Assembly: GCA_903877135.1 (NCBI GenBank)
Contig: CAIRCN010000038.1
Span: forward strand, 124,001 to 188,000
Reading direction: 5' to 3'
Source: an uncultured Opitutia bacterium
GTDB taxonomy: Bacteria > Verrucomicrobiota > Verrucomicrobiia > Opitutales > Opitutaceae
Length of the DNA stretch: 64,000 nt
In this document: positions 37,483 through 45,459 of the stretch, piece after piece
Layout: every line of letters starts with the position of its first letter
Numbering within the stretch: position 1 is the first letter of the stretch
Made by a program: the position numbers and the translations under genes
The notes under the pieces: model-generated
Told to the model about the DNA's origin: nothing
Seen by the model: the letters and a program-made list of their open reading frames with translations, nothing else
Database searches by the model: none

Positions 37483-38166
37483 ATGAAAACGCTGCTCTTG
37501 TGGGATATAGATGGAACGCTCATCGCCTCGGGCGGCGCGGGCGGGCGCGCACTGATCGCTGCCCTCAGGTTGGAATTCGGCGTTGCTGGCTCGCTTGACG
37601 GCGTCGAACTTGCTGGCCGCACCGATCCGTGGATCGCACGGAAGTTGCTCGCAAAGTATGAGCTGCCGGCTACCGCCAAGGACATCGCGCGTTTTCTCGA
37701 GCGCTACCTCGCGGCGCTGCCCGCCGAACTGCACCATCCCCTCGTCCGCCCACTGCCGGGCGTGCCGGAAATCCTCGTCACCATCGCCGGCCATCCCGAA
37801 GTGGCCCAAGGGCTGCTCACCGGCAACTTGCGCCGCGGCGCCGAGATCAAGCTCGGCCATCACGACCTCTGGCGTCACTTTCCGTTCGGCGCCTTTTCCG
37901 ACGACAGCGAATTCCGCAACGACCTCGGCCCCCATGCCCTGCGCCGCGCCTGCGAGCATCACCACGCAGAGTTTCCACTCGAGCGTGTGTTTGTGATCGG
38001 CGACACACCACACGATATCGCGTGCGGCAAGGCAATCGGCGCCCGCACCATCGGTGTGGCGACCGGCCATTACAGCGCTGCCGAATTGCACGCCACCGCC
38101 GCTACGATCGTCGTTGCCGACTTATCAGACACACTCGCCTTCCTCCGCGCCGTCGGCGCCGAGTGA
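37483..38166 (+). CDS. HAD-family hydrolase
   Basis: A 227-residue HAD phosphatase. Motif I is L-L-W-D-I-D-G-T-L-I, with Asp8 and Asp10; motif II is probably L-L-T-G-N; motif IV is V-F-V-I-G-D-T-P-H-D-I-A-C. The cap is alpha-helical (residues about 20-90), like phosphoglycolate phosphatase. The substrate cannot be assigned. The ATG at 37483 was used because it begins directly with the motif I strand; the frame is open to 37375. Divergent from the lipoprotein gene, with 113 bases between starts. A second HAD gene of this window lies at 24709-25359. Confidence 0.85.
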   Translation: MKTLLLWDIDGTLIASGGAGGRALIAALRLEFGVAGSLDGVELAGRTDPWIARKLLAKYELPATAKDIARFLERYLAALPAELHHPLVRPLPGVPEILVTIAGHPEVAQGLLTGNLRRGAEIKLGHHDLWRHFPFGAFSDDSEFRNDLGPHALRRACEHHHAEFPLERVFVIGDTPHDIACGKAIGARTIGVATGHYSAAELHATAATIVVADLSDTLAFLRAVGAE

Positions 38167-38416
38167 GCCCCACTCCCAAAGAGAATCATTTAGCCACCCG
38201 CGCCACGGCCGCCGTCAGTTAGCGCGATATTGACTCTCCGGCGCCAGGGGTGATGTCATCGCCGTTACGCAACCGCTCACCCCAACGGTGTTCTCATCGC
38301 CACGCTGCGTGGCCCAACGAGGCTCGGCAACGCATGGCCAAGGGCTGGTCTTGTAACTGGCACCGCCTTCACTCAGGAACTCGCTCTCGGTAAGCTCGCC
38401 GCATGAAAGGATCCCC

Positions 38417-39934
38417 ATGAACAACCTACCCCGTGCACTTTTGCTCAGCGTGTGTTGCGCAACACTCATCGCCCACGCCGCCGATCCGGCAGACAATTCC
38501 GATGCCATCAGCCGGAAAAATCTAAAGCTGCTGGCGGGCGGCATCAATACCTACACCCTCCTTTACGATGGAAAGAAACCGGCCACGCTCGCTGCGTTGT
38601 TGGAAGAGGGCTTGGTCGCCGGCGCAGCGAACTTCATCAACCCCGCGACCGGCCATGCAATTCCGTCCAACGCAAAGGTCGATGAAGGTGGCGACTACAC
38701 CATGGCGCTGCTGCCCGACGGACCAGATCTGCTCGTCCGCGAAAAATTTCCGACGCGGACTCCGGGCATGGTGCTCGCGATCTTCAAGGATGGCACCATC
38801 AAGGTGCTCGCTGCCCCCAGCGATCCGGCGGCCATTGCGCCACCGCCAGCGGTCGCGCTGACCCCGACCACCGCGGCGGCAACCTCGGGCGCACCGGCTC
38901 AGCCTACCGAAAAGCCCGCGCCAATTCCGTCAGCTGCATCCGGAGGGGCGGGAGGAAGCAATGCCGTCTTTTCGAAGCTCTTGGGAGCGGCGGGGACAAT
39001 CATGAAGAACCCTGACAACCAGCGCACACTAAGCGGGCTGTTTCTGGGGAACTCTGCCGGGACACCGACGCCCAAGGCTTCCACTACGCCGGCCAAACCC
39101 GCGCCTGGAGCCGGAGGCAACGACACCGTCATGTCGCGGATCTTAAGTGCCGCAGGAACGGTGATGAACAACCCTGACACCCAACGTGCGCTGAGCGGCC
39201 TGTTGCAGGCGCAGAACGCCCCCGGCACTCCAGCGTCAGCCGCAGTGGCGCCGCCTGCACCATCGGTTGCGCCTGACCTCCTTGCGGCGGCACAACAAGC
39301 GCTCGGTCAGGGTAACGTGCCGGACGCGCGCCGGCTATTTGCGCTCTCGCTGCAGTCGAATCCGAACAACCCGGGGGCGGCGCTCGGCCTTGCTGGGTGC
39401 CAAAACGCCCTCGGCGAACTCGACCACGCGATCTCCTCATACTTGCGCTTGCAGCAGCTGGCACCGCAGATGCCAAATCTGCGCGCCTGGGTCGCGGAAC
39501 TCTACCTCGCCAAAGGCGATCTGCCGTCAGCGCGCCGTTTTCTGGCGGACGAATTGCAGCTCTGGCCGGCTTCCGCCTGGGCAGAGTCGTGGATCGGCAC
39601 GCTTGCGCTCGAAGCGCACGACCAAGCCTCGGCGCAGGCTCACTTCCAGCGCGCCGCCCAGTTGGACCCGAATGTCGCTGCCCTTCGTTACCAGAATTCG
39701 GCTTGGATGGACCGCAACAACCAACCGCGTCGAGCCCTGATGGACGCAATGTCGGTCATCTACTTGAACCCCAGCCACAGCGGTGCGAATTATGCCGTCG
39801 CCAATGCCTATGCTAAATTGGGCTATCGTGATCTCGCCGTGCAATACTACGAGCGTTACCTGCACTTCGACCAGACCAGCGAGTGGGCCCAGCGCGCTCG
39901 GGGTGAAATTGCGCGATTGCGGGCGGGTCGCTGA
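38417..39934 (+). CDS. Exported TPR protein with a duplicated 27-residue segment
   Basis: A 505-residue exported protein. The signal peptide is M-N-N-L-P-R-A-L-L-L-S-V-C-C-A-T-L, ending A-H-A-A-D. The N-terminal domain (to about residue 135) has no named family. A Pro/Ala/Thr-rich stretch follows and contains two copies of a segment beginning F-S-K-L-L-G-A-A-G-T-I-M-K-N-P-D and M-S-R-I-L-S-A-A-G-T-V-M-N-N-P-D. The last 220 residues form TPR-like helical pairs, with blocks such as A-L-G-L-A-G-C-Q-N-A-L-G-E-L and Y-A-K-L-G-Y-R-D-L-A-V-Q-Y-Y-E-R-Y. It may be a scaffold at the cell envelope. The 250 bases before it hold no gene that I can support. Confidence 0.8.
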   Translation: MNNLPRALLLSVCCATLIAHAADPADNSDAISRKNLKLLAGGINTYTLLYDGKKPATLAALLEEGLVAGAANFINPATGHAIPSNAKVDEGGDYTMALLPDGPDLLVREKFPTRTPGMVLAIFKDGTIKVLAAPSDPAAIAPPPAVALTPTTAAATSGAPAQPTEKPAPIPSAASGGAGGSNAVFSKLLGAAGTIMKNPDNQRTLSGLFLGNSAGTPTPKASTTPAKPAPGAGGNDTVMSRILSAAGTVMNNPDTQRALSGLLQAQNAPGTPASAAVAPPAPSVAPDLLAAAQQALGQGNVPDARRLFALSLQSNPNNPGAALGLAGCQNALGELDHAISSYLRLQQLAPQMPNLRAWVAELYLAKGDLPSARRFLADELQLWPASAWAESWIGTLALEAHDQASAQAHFQRAAQLDPNVAALRYQNSAWMDRNNQPRRALMDAMSVIYLNPSHSGANYAVANAYAKLGYRDLAVQYYERYLHFDQTSEWAQRARGEIARLRAGR

Positions 39935-39955
39935 GGTGTTGGCGGCTGACAGGAA

Positions 39956-40375
39956 TCACTTCCTCCGCCGCTCAACCGCCGATACCCGGCCGTCGGTGAA
40001 AATCACGAGCAGCATCTCCTCGCCGCGAAACCCGTCGTCGCTTACCGCCACAGCGCTGTCATAGGCCGATGCGCCCCGCGTCATACCCACTCCCACACCT
40101 AGCGCAAAACGTAGCCCACGATCCGCATACGTCCAAACTTCCGTCGTGCCCTCCGCGGTCGTGCGCATCCGCTTGCCGTCCGGCCAGCCGATCGCCACCA
40201 GCACCATTTCCTCCGTAAAACCCAGGTCTATTTGGCCGGCCCGGATCTTTTGCTGCACGCCCGCCGGCCAGGAATTGAAGGCTGCAGCGTTGCCCTGAAT
40301 GCGCGACTCGGGTGAGCTGCAGCCCACGGCCAGCAGCAACAGCAACAGCGCGAGACCGGTTCGGATGGTTTTCAT
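39956..40375 (-). CDS. Lipoprotein, paralogue of 36947-37369
   Basis: A 139-residue lipoprotein with a signal peptide (K-T-I-R-T-G-L-A-L-L-L-L-L-L-A-V-G) and Cys after V-G, followed by C-S-S-P-E-S-R-I-Q-G-N. The core G-F-T-E-E-M-V-L-V-A-I-G-W-P-D and G-T-T-E-V-W-T-Y matches the lipoprotein 2.6 kb upstream in both order and spacing, so the two are paralogues. The central part is unlike it: a Gly-rich hydrophobic stretch (F-A-L-G-V-G-V-G-M-T-R-G) replaces the Tyr-rich stretch. It is convergent with the TPR gene and divergent from rpiB. Function unknown. Confidence 0.78.
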   Translation of the reverse strand: MKTIRTGLALLLLLLAVGCSSPESRIQGNAAAFNSWPAGVQQKIRAGQIDLGFTEEMVLVAIGWPDGKRMRTTAEGTTEVWTYADRGLRFALGVGVGMTRGASAYDSAVAVSDDGFRGEEMLLVIFTDGRVSAVERRRK

Positions 40376-40464
40376 GCAGGGGATTTTTTCTTTGCTGGAT
40401 TTCAGAATACGCGGAATAACGACAGCCGCAACTCCGACAAGTTCGCGTTTGCCTCACTACCACT

Positions 40465-40908
40465 ATGAAGACCTTCACCATCGCCATCGGCTCCGACCAT
40501 GCCGGCTACCAATACAAGGAAGCCATCAAGGCAATGCTGTTGGCTGAAGGCCACACCGTGCGCGATTACGGCACCCACTCCGAGACGCCGTGCGACTATC
40601 CCGATTTTTGCCGGCCAGTCGCTGAGGCCGTGGCTCGCGGTGACTTCGATCGTGGCATCGTCCTTGGCGGCTCCGGCAACGGCGAAGCCATCGTCGCCAA
40701 CCGTGTCCGCGGAGTGCGCTGCGGCCTCTGCTGGAACGAGCAGGTCGCGATCTGGAATCGCTCGCACAACGACGCCAACTGCCTCTCCCTCGGCCAGAGG
40801 ACAGTCAGCGAAACCGAGGCTCTACAAATCGTCCGCGTCTGGCTTGCCACCGAGTTCGAAGGCGGCCGCCACCTCGCTCGAATCAAAAAGATCGACGCGC
40901 CGACCTGA
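40465..40908 (+). CDS. rpiB: Ribose-5-phosphate isomerase B-like protein
   Basis: A 147-residue RpiB/LacAB-family isomerase that interconverts ribose-5-phosphate and ribulose-5-phosphate in the pentose phosphate pathway. The opening I-G-S-D-H-A-G-Y-Q-Y-K supplies Asp and His ligands, and L-G-G-S-G-N-G-E-A-I-V-A-N-R-V replaces the usual G-T-G-I-G-M form, as in the actinobacterial type of RpiB. N-D-A-N-C-L-S-L-G-Q-R is near the end. Length is normal. Some RpiB homologues act on allose or other sugar phosphates, so ribose is likely but not proven. Divergent from the lipoprotein gene, with 89 bases between starts. Confidence 0.9.
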   Translation: MKTFTIAIGSDHAGYQYKEAIKAMLLAEGHTVRDYGTHSETPCDYPDFCRPVAEAVARGDFDRGIVLGGSGNGEAIVANRVRGVRCGLCWNEQVAIWNRSHNDANCLSLGQRTVSETEALQIVRVWLATEFEGGRHLARIKKIDAPT

Positions 40909-41006
40909 GTCGCATCCCGATGGGTAGCGGTTTGTAGCCTCCGGGAAGTCTCCCAAATCTCTCGCTTGCCCGCGCCGTGCTGCGTCCTCAGCGTCGGGGC
41001 TTGGAC

Positions 41007-43073
41007 ATGGCATTCCCAAATCCTCCCGCCTGCCTCGCGTCACGCGATCTCCGCGCGTCCGAACTCACGACCAACCCGACCGCCGCCCGCCTGCGCCTTT
41101 ACGCCTGGATGCAGCTCGCGCGCCTCAGCGACAACCGTATCCTAGACCTCTTCCGTCAGGGCCTCATCAAAGGCACCGTCTGTGGCGGCCAGGGCAACGA
41201 AGGTCTCATCGTTCCGCTCGCCCTGCTCGCCGATAAAGCCGTCGACGTCGCTTGTTTCACGCACCGCGATTTAGGCGGCCATTTGATTTGGAGCGGTCAC
41301 TTCTGCACCCACCTCAACCAGTATTTTGCCAACGCTGCTAGCCCCACCAAAGCCCGCGAGGGCAACATCCACCGCGGCGACCCGAAAAACCGCTCGCTCC
41401 CGATGATCAGTCACCTCGGCGTGATGCTCGGGCCCGTCCTCGGCATGACGGATTCGCAGCGCCGCCTCGGCTGCCCCGCCGTTGGCTTCGCCTTCTTTGG
41501 CGACGGTTCCTCCAGCACGGGCGACGTTCACGAGTCCCTCAACCTCGCCTCGCTCCTCTCGCTGCCCGTCGTCTTCGTCATCGAAAACAACGGCTACGCC
41601 TATTCGACGCCCACGAGCGAGCAGTTCGCTGCGGGCACGGAGCTATGGCGCCGCGCCGCCGGCTACGGCATGGAAGGGTTCGCGCTCGATTGCACTGGCG
41701 ACGTCGCAGAAACCACGCGCACCCTTGCCGCCGCCATTGACAAGGTCCGATCAACCTCGCGCCCGCTCCTCATCGAGGTCCGCACACTCCGCTTGCGTGG
41801 CCATGCCGCCTACGACACTTGCGATTACCTGAAGCCCGGCGAGAGCGACTCGTTTTTCGCCGCTGATGCATTGCCGAAATTCCGCACCCAGCTCACTGCC
41901 GCCGGTCACTCAACCCAGCTCGACGCCATTGACGCCGAACTCTCCGCCTTCGTTGAGGCTTGCATCAAAGTTTCTCTCGCCCTACCCCGCCCCGAGGCCA
42001 GCTCGACCGCGATGTCCGACGACGTTTTCGCCCCTCCCGCACTGCCACTGCCGTGGATTCCCAGCGTCACCTCTGAAATCGAAAGTCGAGAATCAAAAAT
42101 CCAAAATCTCACACTCGCCCAGGCGATCAACGCCGCCCTCCGCAAAATTCTCACTGAACGCCCGGAGTCGCTGATCCTCGGCCAGGACATCGGCACCTAC
42201 GGTGGCGCCTTCAAGGTTACCGAAGGCCTCCTGAAAGATTTTGGGCGTCCGCGCGTTTTCAACACCCCGCTCGCCGAAAGCGCCTGCACCGGTTACGCCA
42301 TCGGCCTCGCCGTCAACGGCCATCACCCGATCGAGGAGTTCCAGTTCTCCGATTTCGCCACCGAAGCCGCCACGCAGATCACTCTCAATGCCGCCACGTT
42401 GCACTTCCGCTCCGGCGCCGCATGTCCGCTCGTGCTGCGCTTCCCTTGTGGCGGCGGCATCACGCTTGGCTCGTTTCACTCGCAGGAGCTCGAGTCGCTG
42501 TTCCTCTCGATGCCAGGCCTCAAGGCGCTCTATCCCAGCACACCCCAGGATGCATTCGACGCCATGCTCGCCGCCTACGAGGACCGTAACCCGGTGATTC
42601 TCTTCGAGCACAAAGGCCTCTACCGTCGCGGCCGCCAGTCCGTCGTTTGGAACCCAAACTACCTCGAGTTATGGACACCCAAGCAAATCCGCACGGGCGA
42701 TTACGCCACCTTCGTCACCTACGGTGAGATGGTCCAATTCGCCGATGAAGCGTGCGACTATTTTGCCACGGAATACGACCGCAGCTTCGATCTTTTCGAC
42801 CTGCGCTGCCTCTCGCCGCTCAACTTGAGCACCATCGGCGCTTCACTCGCCCGCACGGGCCGCCTGGTCGTGCTGCACGAAGGCCGCCGGACCCACGGCT
42901 TCGGCGCTGAACTTGTCGCGCGCCTGGCGGAGGAGCATTTCTCCTCGCTCAAGACTGCCCCGCTCCGTATCGGCTCGCTCGACCTGCCGGTGCCGTTTGC
43001 CCCCGAGTTGGAAGCTGTTTTCCGACCCAACAAGGACAAAATCATCGACCGCATGACCGCTTGGATGGACTAG
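41007..43073 (+). CDS. Fused 2-oxo acid dehydrogenase E1 alpha-beta
   Basis: A 688-residue fusion of E1 alpha and E1 beta of a thiamine-diphosphate-dependent 2-oxo acid dehydrogenase (pyruvate or branched-chain type). In the alpha half the TPP motif runs from G165-D166-G167 to N194-N195 (F-F-G-D-G-S-S-S-T-G-D, I-E-N-N-G-Y-A). The beta half begins L-T-L-A-Q-A-I-N-A-A-L and carries G-Q-D-I-G-T-Y-G-G and E-E-F-Q-F-S-D-F. A linker at about residues 352-368 joins them, and its DNA is a heptad repeat (42079-42106). E2 and E3 are not adjacent, so the complex must be completed from elsewhere. The ATG at 41007 fits. Which 2-oxo acid is used cannot be decided from sequence. Confidence 0.92.
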   Translation: MAFPNPPACLASRDLRASELTTNPTAARLRLYAWMQLARLSDNRILDLFRQGLIKGTVCGGQGNEGLIVPLALLADKAVDVACFTHRDLGGHLIWSGHFCTHLNQYFANAASPTKAREGNIHRGDPKNRSLPMISHLGVMLGPVLGMTDSQRRLGCPAVGFAFFGDGSSSTGDVHESLNLASLLSLPVVFVIENNGYAYSTPTSEQFAAGTELWRRAAGYGMEGFALDCTGDVAETTRTLAAAIDKVRSTSRPLLIEVRTLRLRGHAAYDTCDYLKPGESDSFFAADALPKFRTQLTAAGHSTQLDAIDAELSAFVEACIKVSLALPRPEASSTAMSDDVFAPPALPLPWIPSVTSEIESRESKIQNLTLAQAINAALRKILTERPESLILGQDIGTYGGAFKVTEGLLKDFGRPRVFNTPLAESACTGYAIGLAVNGHHPIEEFQFSDFATEAATQITLNAATLHFRSGAACPLVLRFPCGGGITLGSFHSQELESLFLSMPGLKALYPSTPQDAFDAMLAAYEDRNPVILFEHKGLYRRGRQSVVWNPNYLELWTPKQIRTGDYATFVTYGEMVQFADEACDYFATEYDRSFDLFDLRCLSPLNLSTIGASLARTGRLVVLHEGRRTHGFGAELVARLAEEHFSSLKTAPLRIGSLDLPVPFAPELEAVFRPNKDKIIDRMTAWMD
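42079..42106. repeat. Heptad repeat inside the E1 alpha-beta linker
   Basis: Four 7-base units (TCGAAAG, TCGAGAA, TCAAAAA, TCCAAAA) lie in coding sequence between the two E1 halves and are A-rich against a GC-rich background. The same unit type recurs 1 kb downstream at 43105-43132. Confidence 0.6.
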
Positions 43074-43095
43074 GATATTTTGCCCCACCCCACCG

Positions 43096-43617
43096 ATGCC
43101 CAATTCGAAAATCCAAAATCGAAAGTCCAAAATTCCTCTGGCCCGTTGGGCCGCGGTCCGCCTCTTCGTAATGGACGTCGATGGCATTCTGACCGACGGC
43201 ACCGTGCAGGTTTTCTCCGACGGCACCGAGACAAAATCGTTCTCCATTCTCGACGGCATGGGTCTCGTGCGGCTCCACCAGGCCGGCGTCATCGTCGCCT
43301 GGATCAGCGGCCGGCCCTCGGGCGCGACCACGGCCCGCGCCCGCGAGCTAAAAATCCCCCACCTCATCCAAGGCCGCACCGACAAACTGGCCGCGCTCAA
43401 GGAACTTGCCACCCAGCTCGGCGTCGCCGCCACCAGATGCGCCTACATGGGCGACGATGATATCGACGTGCCGGCCATTGAGTGGGCCGCAATCGGTATC
43501 ACCGTGCCCGGCGCCATGCCCCGCGCGCTGACCGCCGCCGACTGCATCACCACTCGCGCAGCCGGCCACGGCGCCGTGCGCGAAGTCTGCGAACACCTGC
43601 TCGCCTCGCGTGTCTAG
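43096..43617 (+). CDS. kdsC: KDO-8-phosphate phosphatase
   Basis: A 173-residue HAD phosphatase of the KdsC type, which removes phosphate from KDO-8-phosphate in lipopolysaccharide core synthesis. Motif I is F-V-M-D-V-D-G-I-L-T-D-G with Asp27 and Asp29; W-I-S-G-R-P-S is motif II; K-L-A-A-L-K-E-L holds the conserved Lys, and A-Y-M-G-D-D-D-I-D-V-P is motif IV. It has no cap, so it is the tetramer-forming form. The first 13 residues (M-P-N-S-K-I-Q-N-R-K-S-K-I) are encoded by a heptad repeat and have no counterpart in normal KdsC, so a later start is possible. It starts 22 bases after the E1 stop and is followed by lptC-lptA-lptB. Confidence 0.92.
   Translation: MPNSKIQNRKSKIPLARWAAVRLFVMDVDGILTDGTVQVFSDGTETKSFSILDGMGLVRLHQAGVIVAWISGRPSGATTARARELKIPHLIQGRTDKLAALKELATQLGVAATRCAYMGDDDIDVPAIEWAAIGITVPGAMPRALTAADCITTRAAGHGAVREVCEHLLASRV
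43105..43132. repeat. Heptad repeat at the 5' end of kdsC
   Basis: Four 7-base units (TCGAAAA, TCCAAAA, TCGAAAG, TCCAAAA) cover codons 4-12 of kdsC. They closely match the unit set in the E1 linker at 42079-42106. Confidence 0.65.
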
Positions 43618-43627
43618 GTCCGCCCCG

Positions 43628-44059
43628 GTGAAACGCTGCTCCATTTTCCTCGCCATGCTAGCCGTCGTCGCGCCCATCACAGCGGCTGTCGGCCCAGCGT
43701 CACCTTCCGCCAAAAACTGGGTGCAGTCGCTCTTCACCAAGGCCGGCCGCCGCACCATGACAGCCCGCGGTTCCGCCGCCCACATTGCCAGCGAGCACCA
43801 AATCGATGTCGTCGACCTCAACCTGACTGTTTTCAGCAGCACCATTCCCAATCAGATCGAAACCATCATTCTCAGCCCGGCCGCCACCTTTCTGCCCAAC
43901 GACAACCTCGCGCGCGGCGAGAAGAGCATGCGCTTCATCCGTGATGACCTTGAGGCCACCGGCACGAGATGGGTCTACGACCACGGGCGGAAAAAGGTGT
44001 CGCTCGATGGCCGCGTCCGGATAGTCATCAACGCGCAGCTCAAGGACCTTCTGAAATGA
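43628..44059 (+). CDS. LptC-like LPS-export protein
   Basis: A 143-residue exported protein. The GTG at 43628 starts a signal peptide or anchor (K-R-C-S-I-F-L-A-M-L-A-V-V-A-P-I-T-A-A); a GTG at 43610 in the same frame overlaps the kdsC stop. No strong family motif is visible, but a single beta-rich domain (I-D-V-V-D-L-N-L-T-V-F, then I-I-L-S-P-A-A-T-F-L) and the location between kdsC and lptA fit LptC, which forms the periplasmic bridge of LPS export. Its stop overlaps the start of the lptA gene (ATGA). The call is therefore by context more than by sequence. Confidence 0.65.
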   Translation: MKRCSIFLAMLAVVAPITAAVGPASPSAKNWVQSLFTKAGRRTMTARGSAAHIASEHQIDVVDLNLTVFSSTIPNQIETIILSPAATFLPNDNLARGEKSMRFIRDDLEATGTRWVYDHGRKKVSLDGRVRIVINAQLKDLLK

Positions 44060-44622
44060 AAAACCTCTCCACTTACCTCGCGTTCGTCCTTGGCGTCTGC
44101 CCACCCCTCTTTGCTGCCGGCCCGGAAATCCAAAGGACCACGCTCGACTGCAACCACGCCGAGATGTGGACGGTGGTCAACGAAACCCACGGTATCTGCA
44201 CCGGTGCCGTCACGCTACTTGGCACGAACATGAAAATTGCCTGCGACCGCCTCGAGTTCGTTGCAACCGGCATTGGCGACACTACCTCAACGCTGCCGGC
44301 GCTCGATAAATTCAAGTTCATGCTCGCGACCGGCCACGTCGTCATCGTGCAGGGTGACCGCGAAGCCACCTGCGGCCGCGCCGAGGTGCTGCCACGCGAC
44401 AACAAAGTCATCCTCACTGAAAGCCCTGTCGTCATTGACCACGGCACCGACTGGACCAGCGCGGGCGACAAAATCACCCTGCTGCGCGGCGAACGTCGCG
44501 TGATCGTCGAGAAGTCCCATGTCGTCGGCCCGCCGATCAAGGACCTCGGTTTCGATAAAAACAAGGCCACCACGCCCGCCGATGGCACCGACGCCCAACC
44601 CGCCAAGCCCACGTCGCCCTGA
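44056..44622 (+). CDS. lptA: LptA-like LPS-transport protein
   Basis: A 188-residue exported protein with a signal peptide (M-K-N-L-S-T-Y-L-A-F-V-L-G-V-C) and a repetitive beta-jellyroll pattern typical of OstA/LptA: L-D-C-N-H-A-E-M-W, G-I-C-T-G-A-V-T-L-L-G, M-K-I-A-C-D-R-L-E-F and A-T-G-H-V-V-I-V-Q-G-D-R. It would shuttle LPS across the periplasm. A Pro/Thr-rich tail ends the protein. It overlaps the preceding lptC-like stop by four bases (ATGA) and its stop shares one base with the start of lptB, so the genes are strictly coupled. Confidence 0.85.
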   Translation: MKNLSTYLAFVLGVCPPLFAAGPEIQRTTLDCNHAEMWTVVNETHGICTGAVTLLGTNMKIACDRLEFVATGIGDTTSTLPALDKFKFMLATGHVVIVQGDREATCGRAEVLPRDNKVILTESPVVIDHGTDWTSAGDKITLLRGERRVIVEKSHVVGPPIKDLGFDKNKATTPADGTDAQPAKPTSP

Positions 44623-45362
44623 TGCCCACCCCCGCTGCCACCTCTGAGATTCGCACCGAAGGCCTCGTCAAGGCCTACGGCGCCCGCACGGTCGTCGACG
44701 GGGTCAACGTCCGCTTTTCCGCCGGCGAGGTCGTCGGCCTGCTCGGCCCAAACGGTGCTGGCAAGACCACCACGTTCTATATGATCGTAGGGCTCATTCC
44801 CGCAACGGCCGGCCGCGTCACCCTGGACAGTACCGACCTCACGCGGCTCCGCATGCACCAGCGGGCGCGCCACGGCATCGGCTATCTGCCGCAGGAGGCC
44901 TCCGTCTTCCGCAAACTCACCGTCGAGCAAAACATTCTTGCCATCGTCGAGGCGGTCGGCGTGCCCCGCCGGGAGCGGACCGCACGCGTGCAGGCCCACC
45001 TCGAGGAGCTCAGTCTCACTCACGTCGCCAGGCAAAAAGCCTACACGCTCTCCGGCGGTGAGCGCCGGCGGCTCGAGATTGCCCGCGCCCTCGTTTCGCG
45101 GCCAAAATTCCTGCTCATGGACGAGCCCTTTGCCGCCATCGATCCGATCTCCGTCGCCGAGGTGCAGAAAATCATCCTCCAGCTCAAGGCCCGTGGCATC
45201 GGCGTCGTCGTCACCGACCACAACGTCCGCGAGACGCTCCGCATCGTCGACCGCGCCTACCTTATCCACAAGGGCAAGGTGCTCTCTGAAGGCACAGGCG
45301 CCTTCCTCATTCAGGACGAATCGGCGCGCAAATTCTACCTTGGCGAGGACTTTAATTTGTAG
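44622..45362 (+). CDS. lptB: LPS-export ABC transporter ATP-binding protein
   Basis: A 246-residue ABC ATPase powering LPS extraction from the inner membrane with LptFG. Walker A is G-P-N-G-A-G-K-T-T (residues 42-50), Q-loop E-A-S-V-F-R-K-L-T, signature L-S-G-G-E-R-R-R-L-E, Walker B L-L-M-D-E-P-F-A-A-I-D-P, and switch His in V-T-D-H-N-V-R-E-T. The E-A-S-V-F-R-K-L-T and N-V-R-E-T-L segments are characteristic of LptB. lptF and lptG are not in the window. The gene ends the kdsC-lptC-lptA-lptB unit; hprK follows after 97 bases. Confidence 0.95.
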   Translation: MPTPAATSEIRTEGLVKAYGARTVVDGVNVRFSAGEVVGLLGPNGAGKTTTFYMIVGLIPATAGRVTLDSTDLTRLRMHQRARHGIGYLPQEASVFRKLTVEQNILAIVEAVGVPRRERTARVQAHLEELSLTHVARQKAYTLSGGERRRLEIARALVSRPKFLLMDEPFAAIDPISVAEVQKIILQLKARGIGVVVTDHNVRETLRIVDRAYLIHKGKVLSEGTGAFLIQDESARKFYLGEDFNL

Positions 45363-45413
45363 GTAAATCGCGACCACGGAGTGGCGAGCATCCCATCCTC
45401 GAAAATTTCTGCT

Positions 45414-45455
45414 CTACTCGCTACCCATTGCTCGCTATTCACTACTTCTCCCGTC
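45414..45455. repeat. Heptad repeat upstream of hprK
   Basis: Six 7-base units (CTACTCG, CTACCCA, TTGCTCG, CTATTCA, CTACTTC, TCCCGTC) end 4 bases before the hprK start. The unit differs from the TCCAAAA type but keeps the same period. Confidence 0.5.
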
Positions 45456-45459
45456 CCCC

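Noticed and set aside
38215-38547. Minus-strand open frame in the gap before the TPR gene
   Set aside because: It overlaps the TPR start, lacks any family pattern and has an implausible amino-acid mix.
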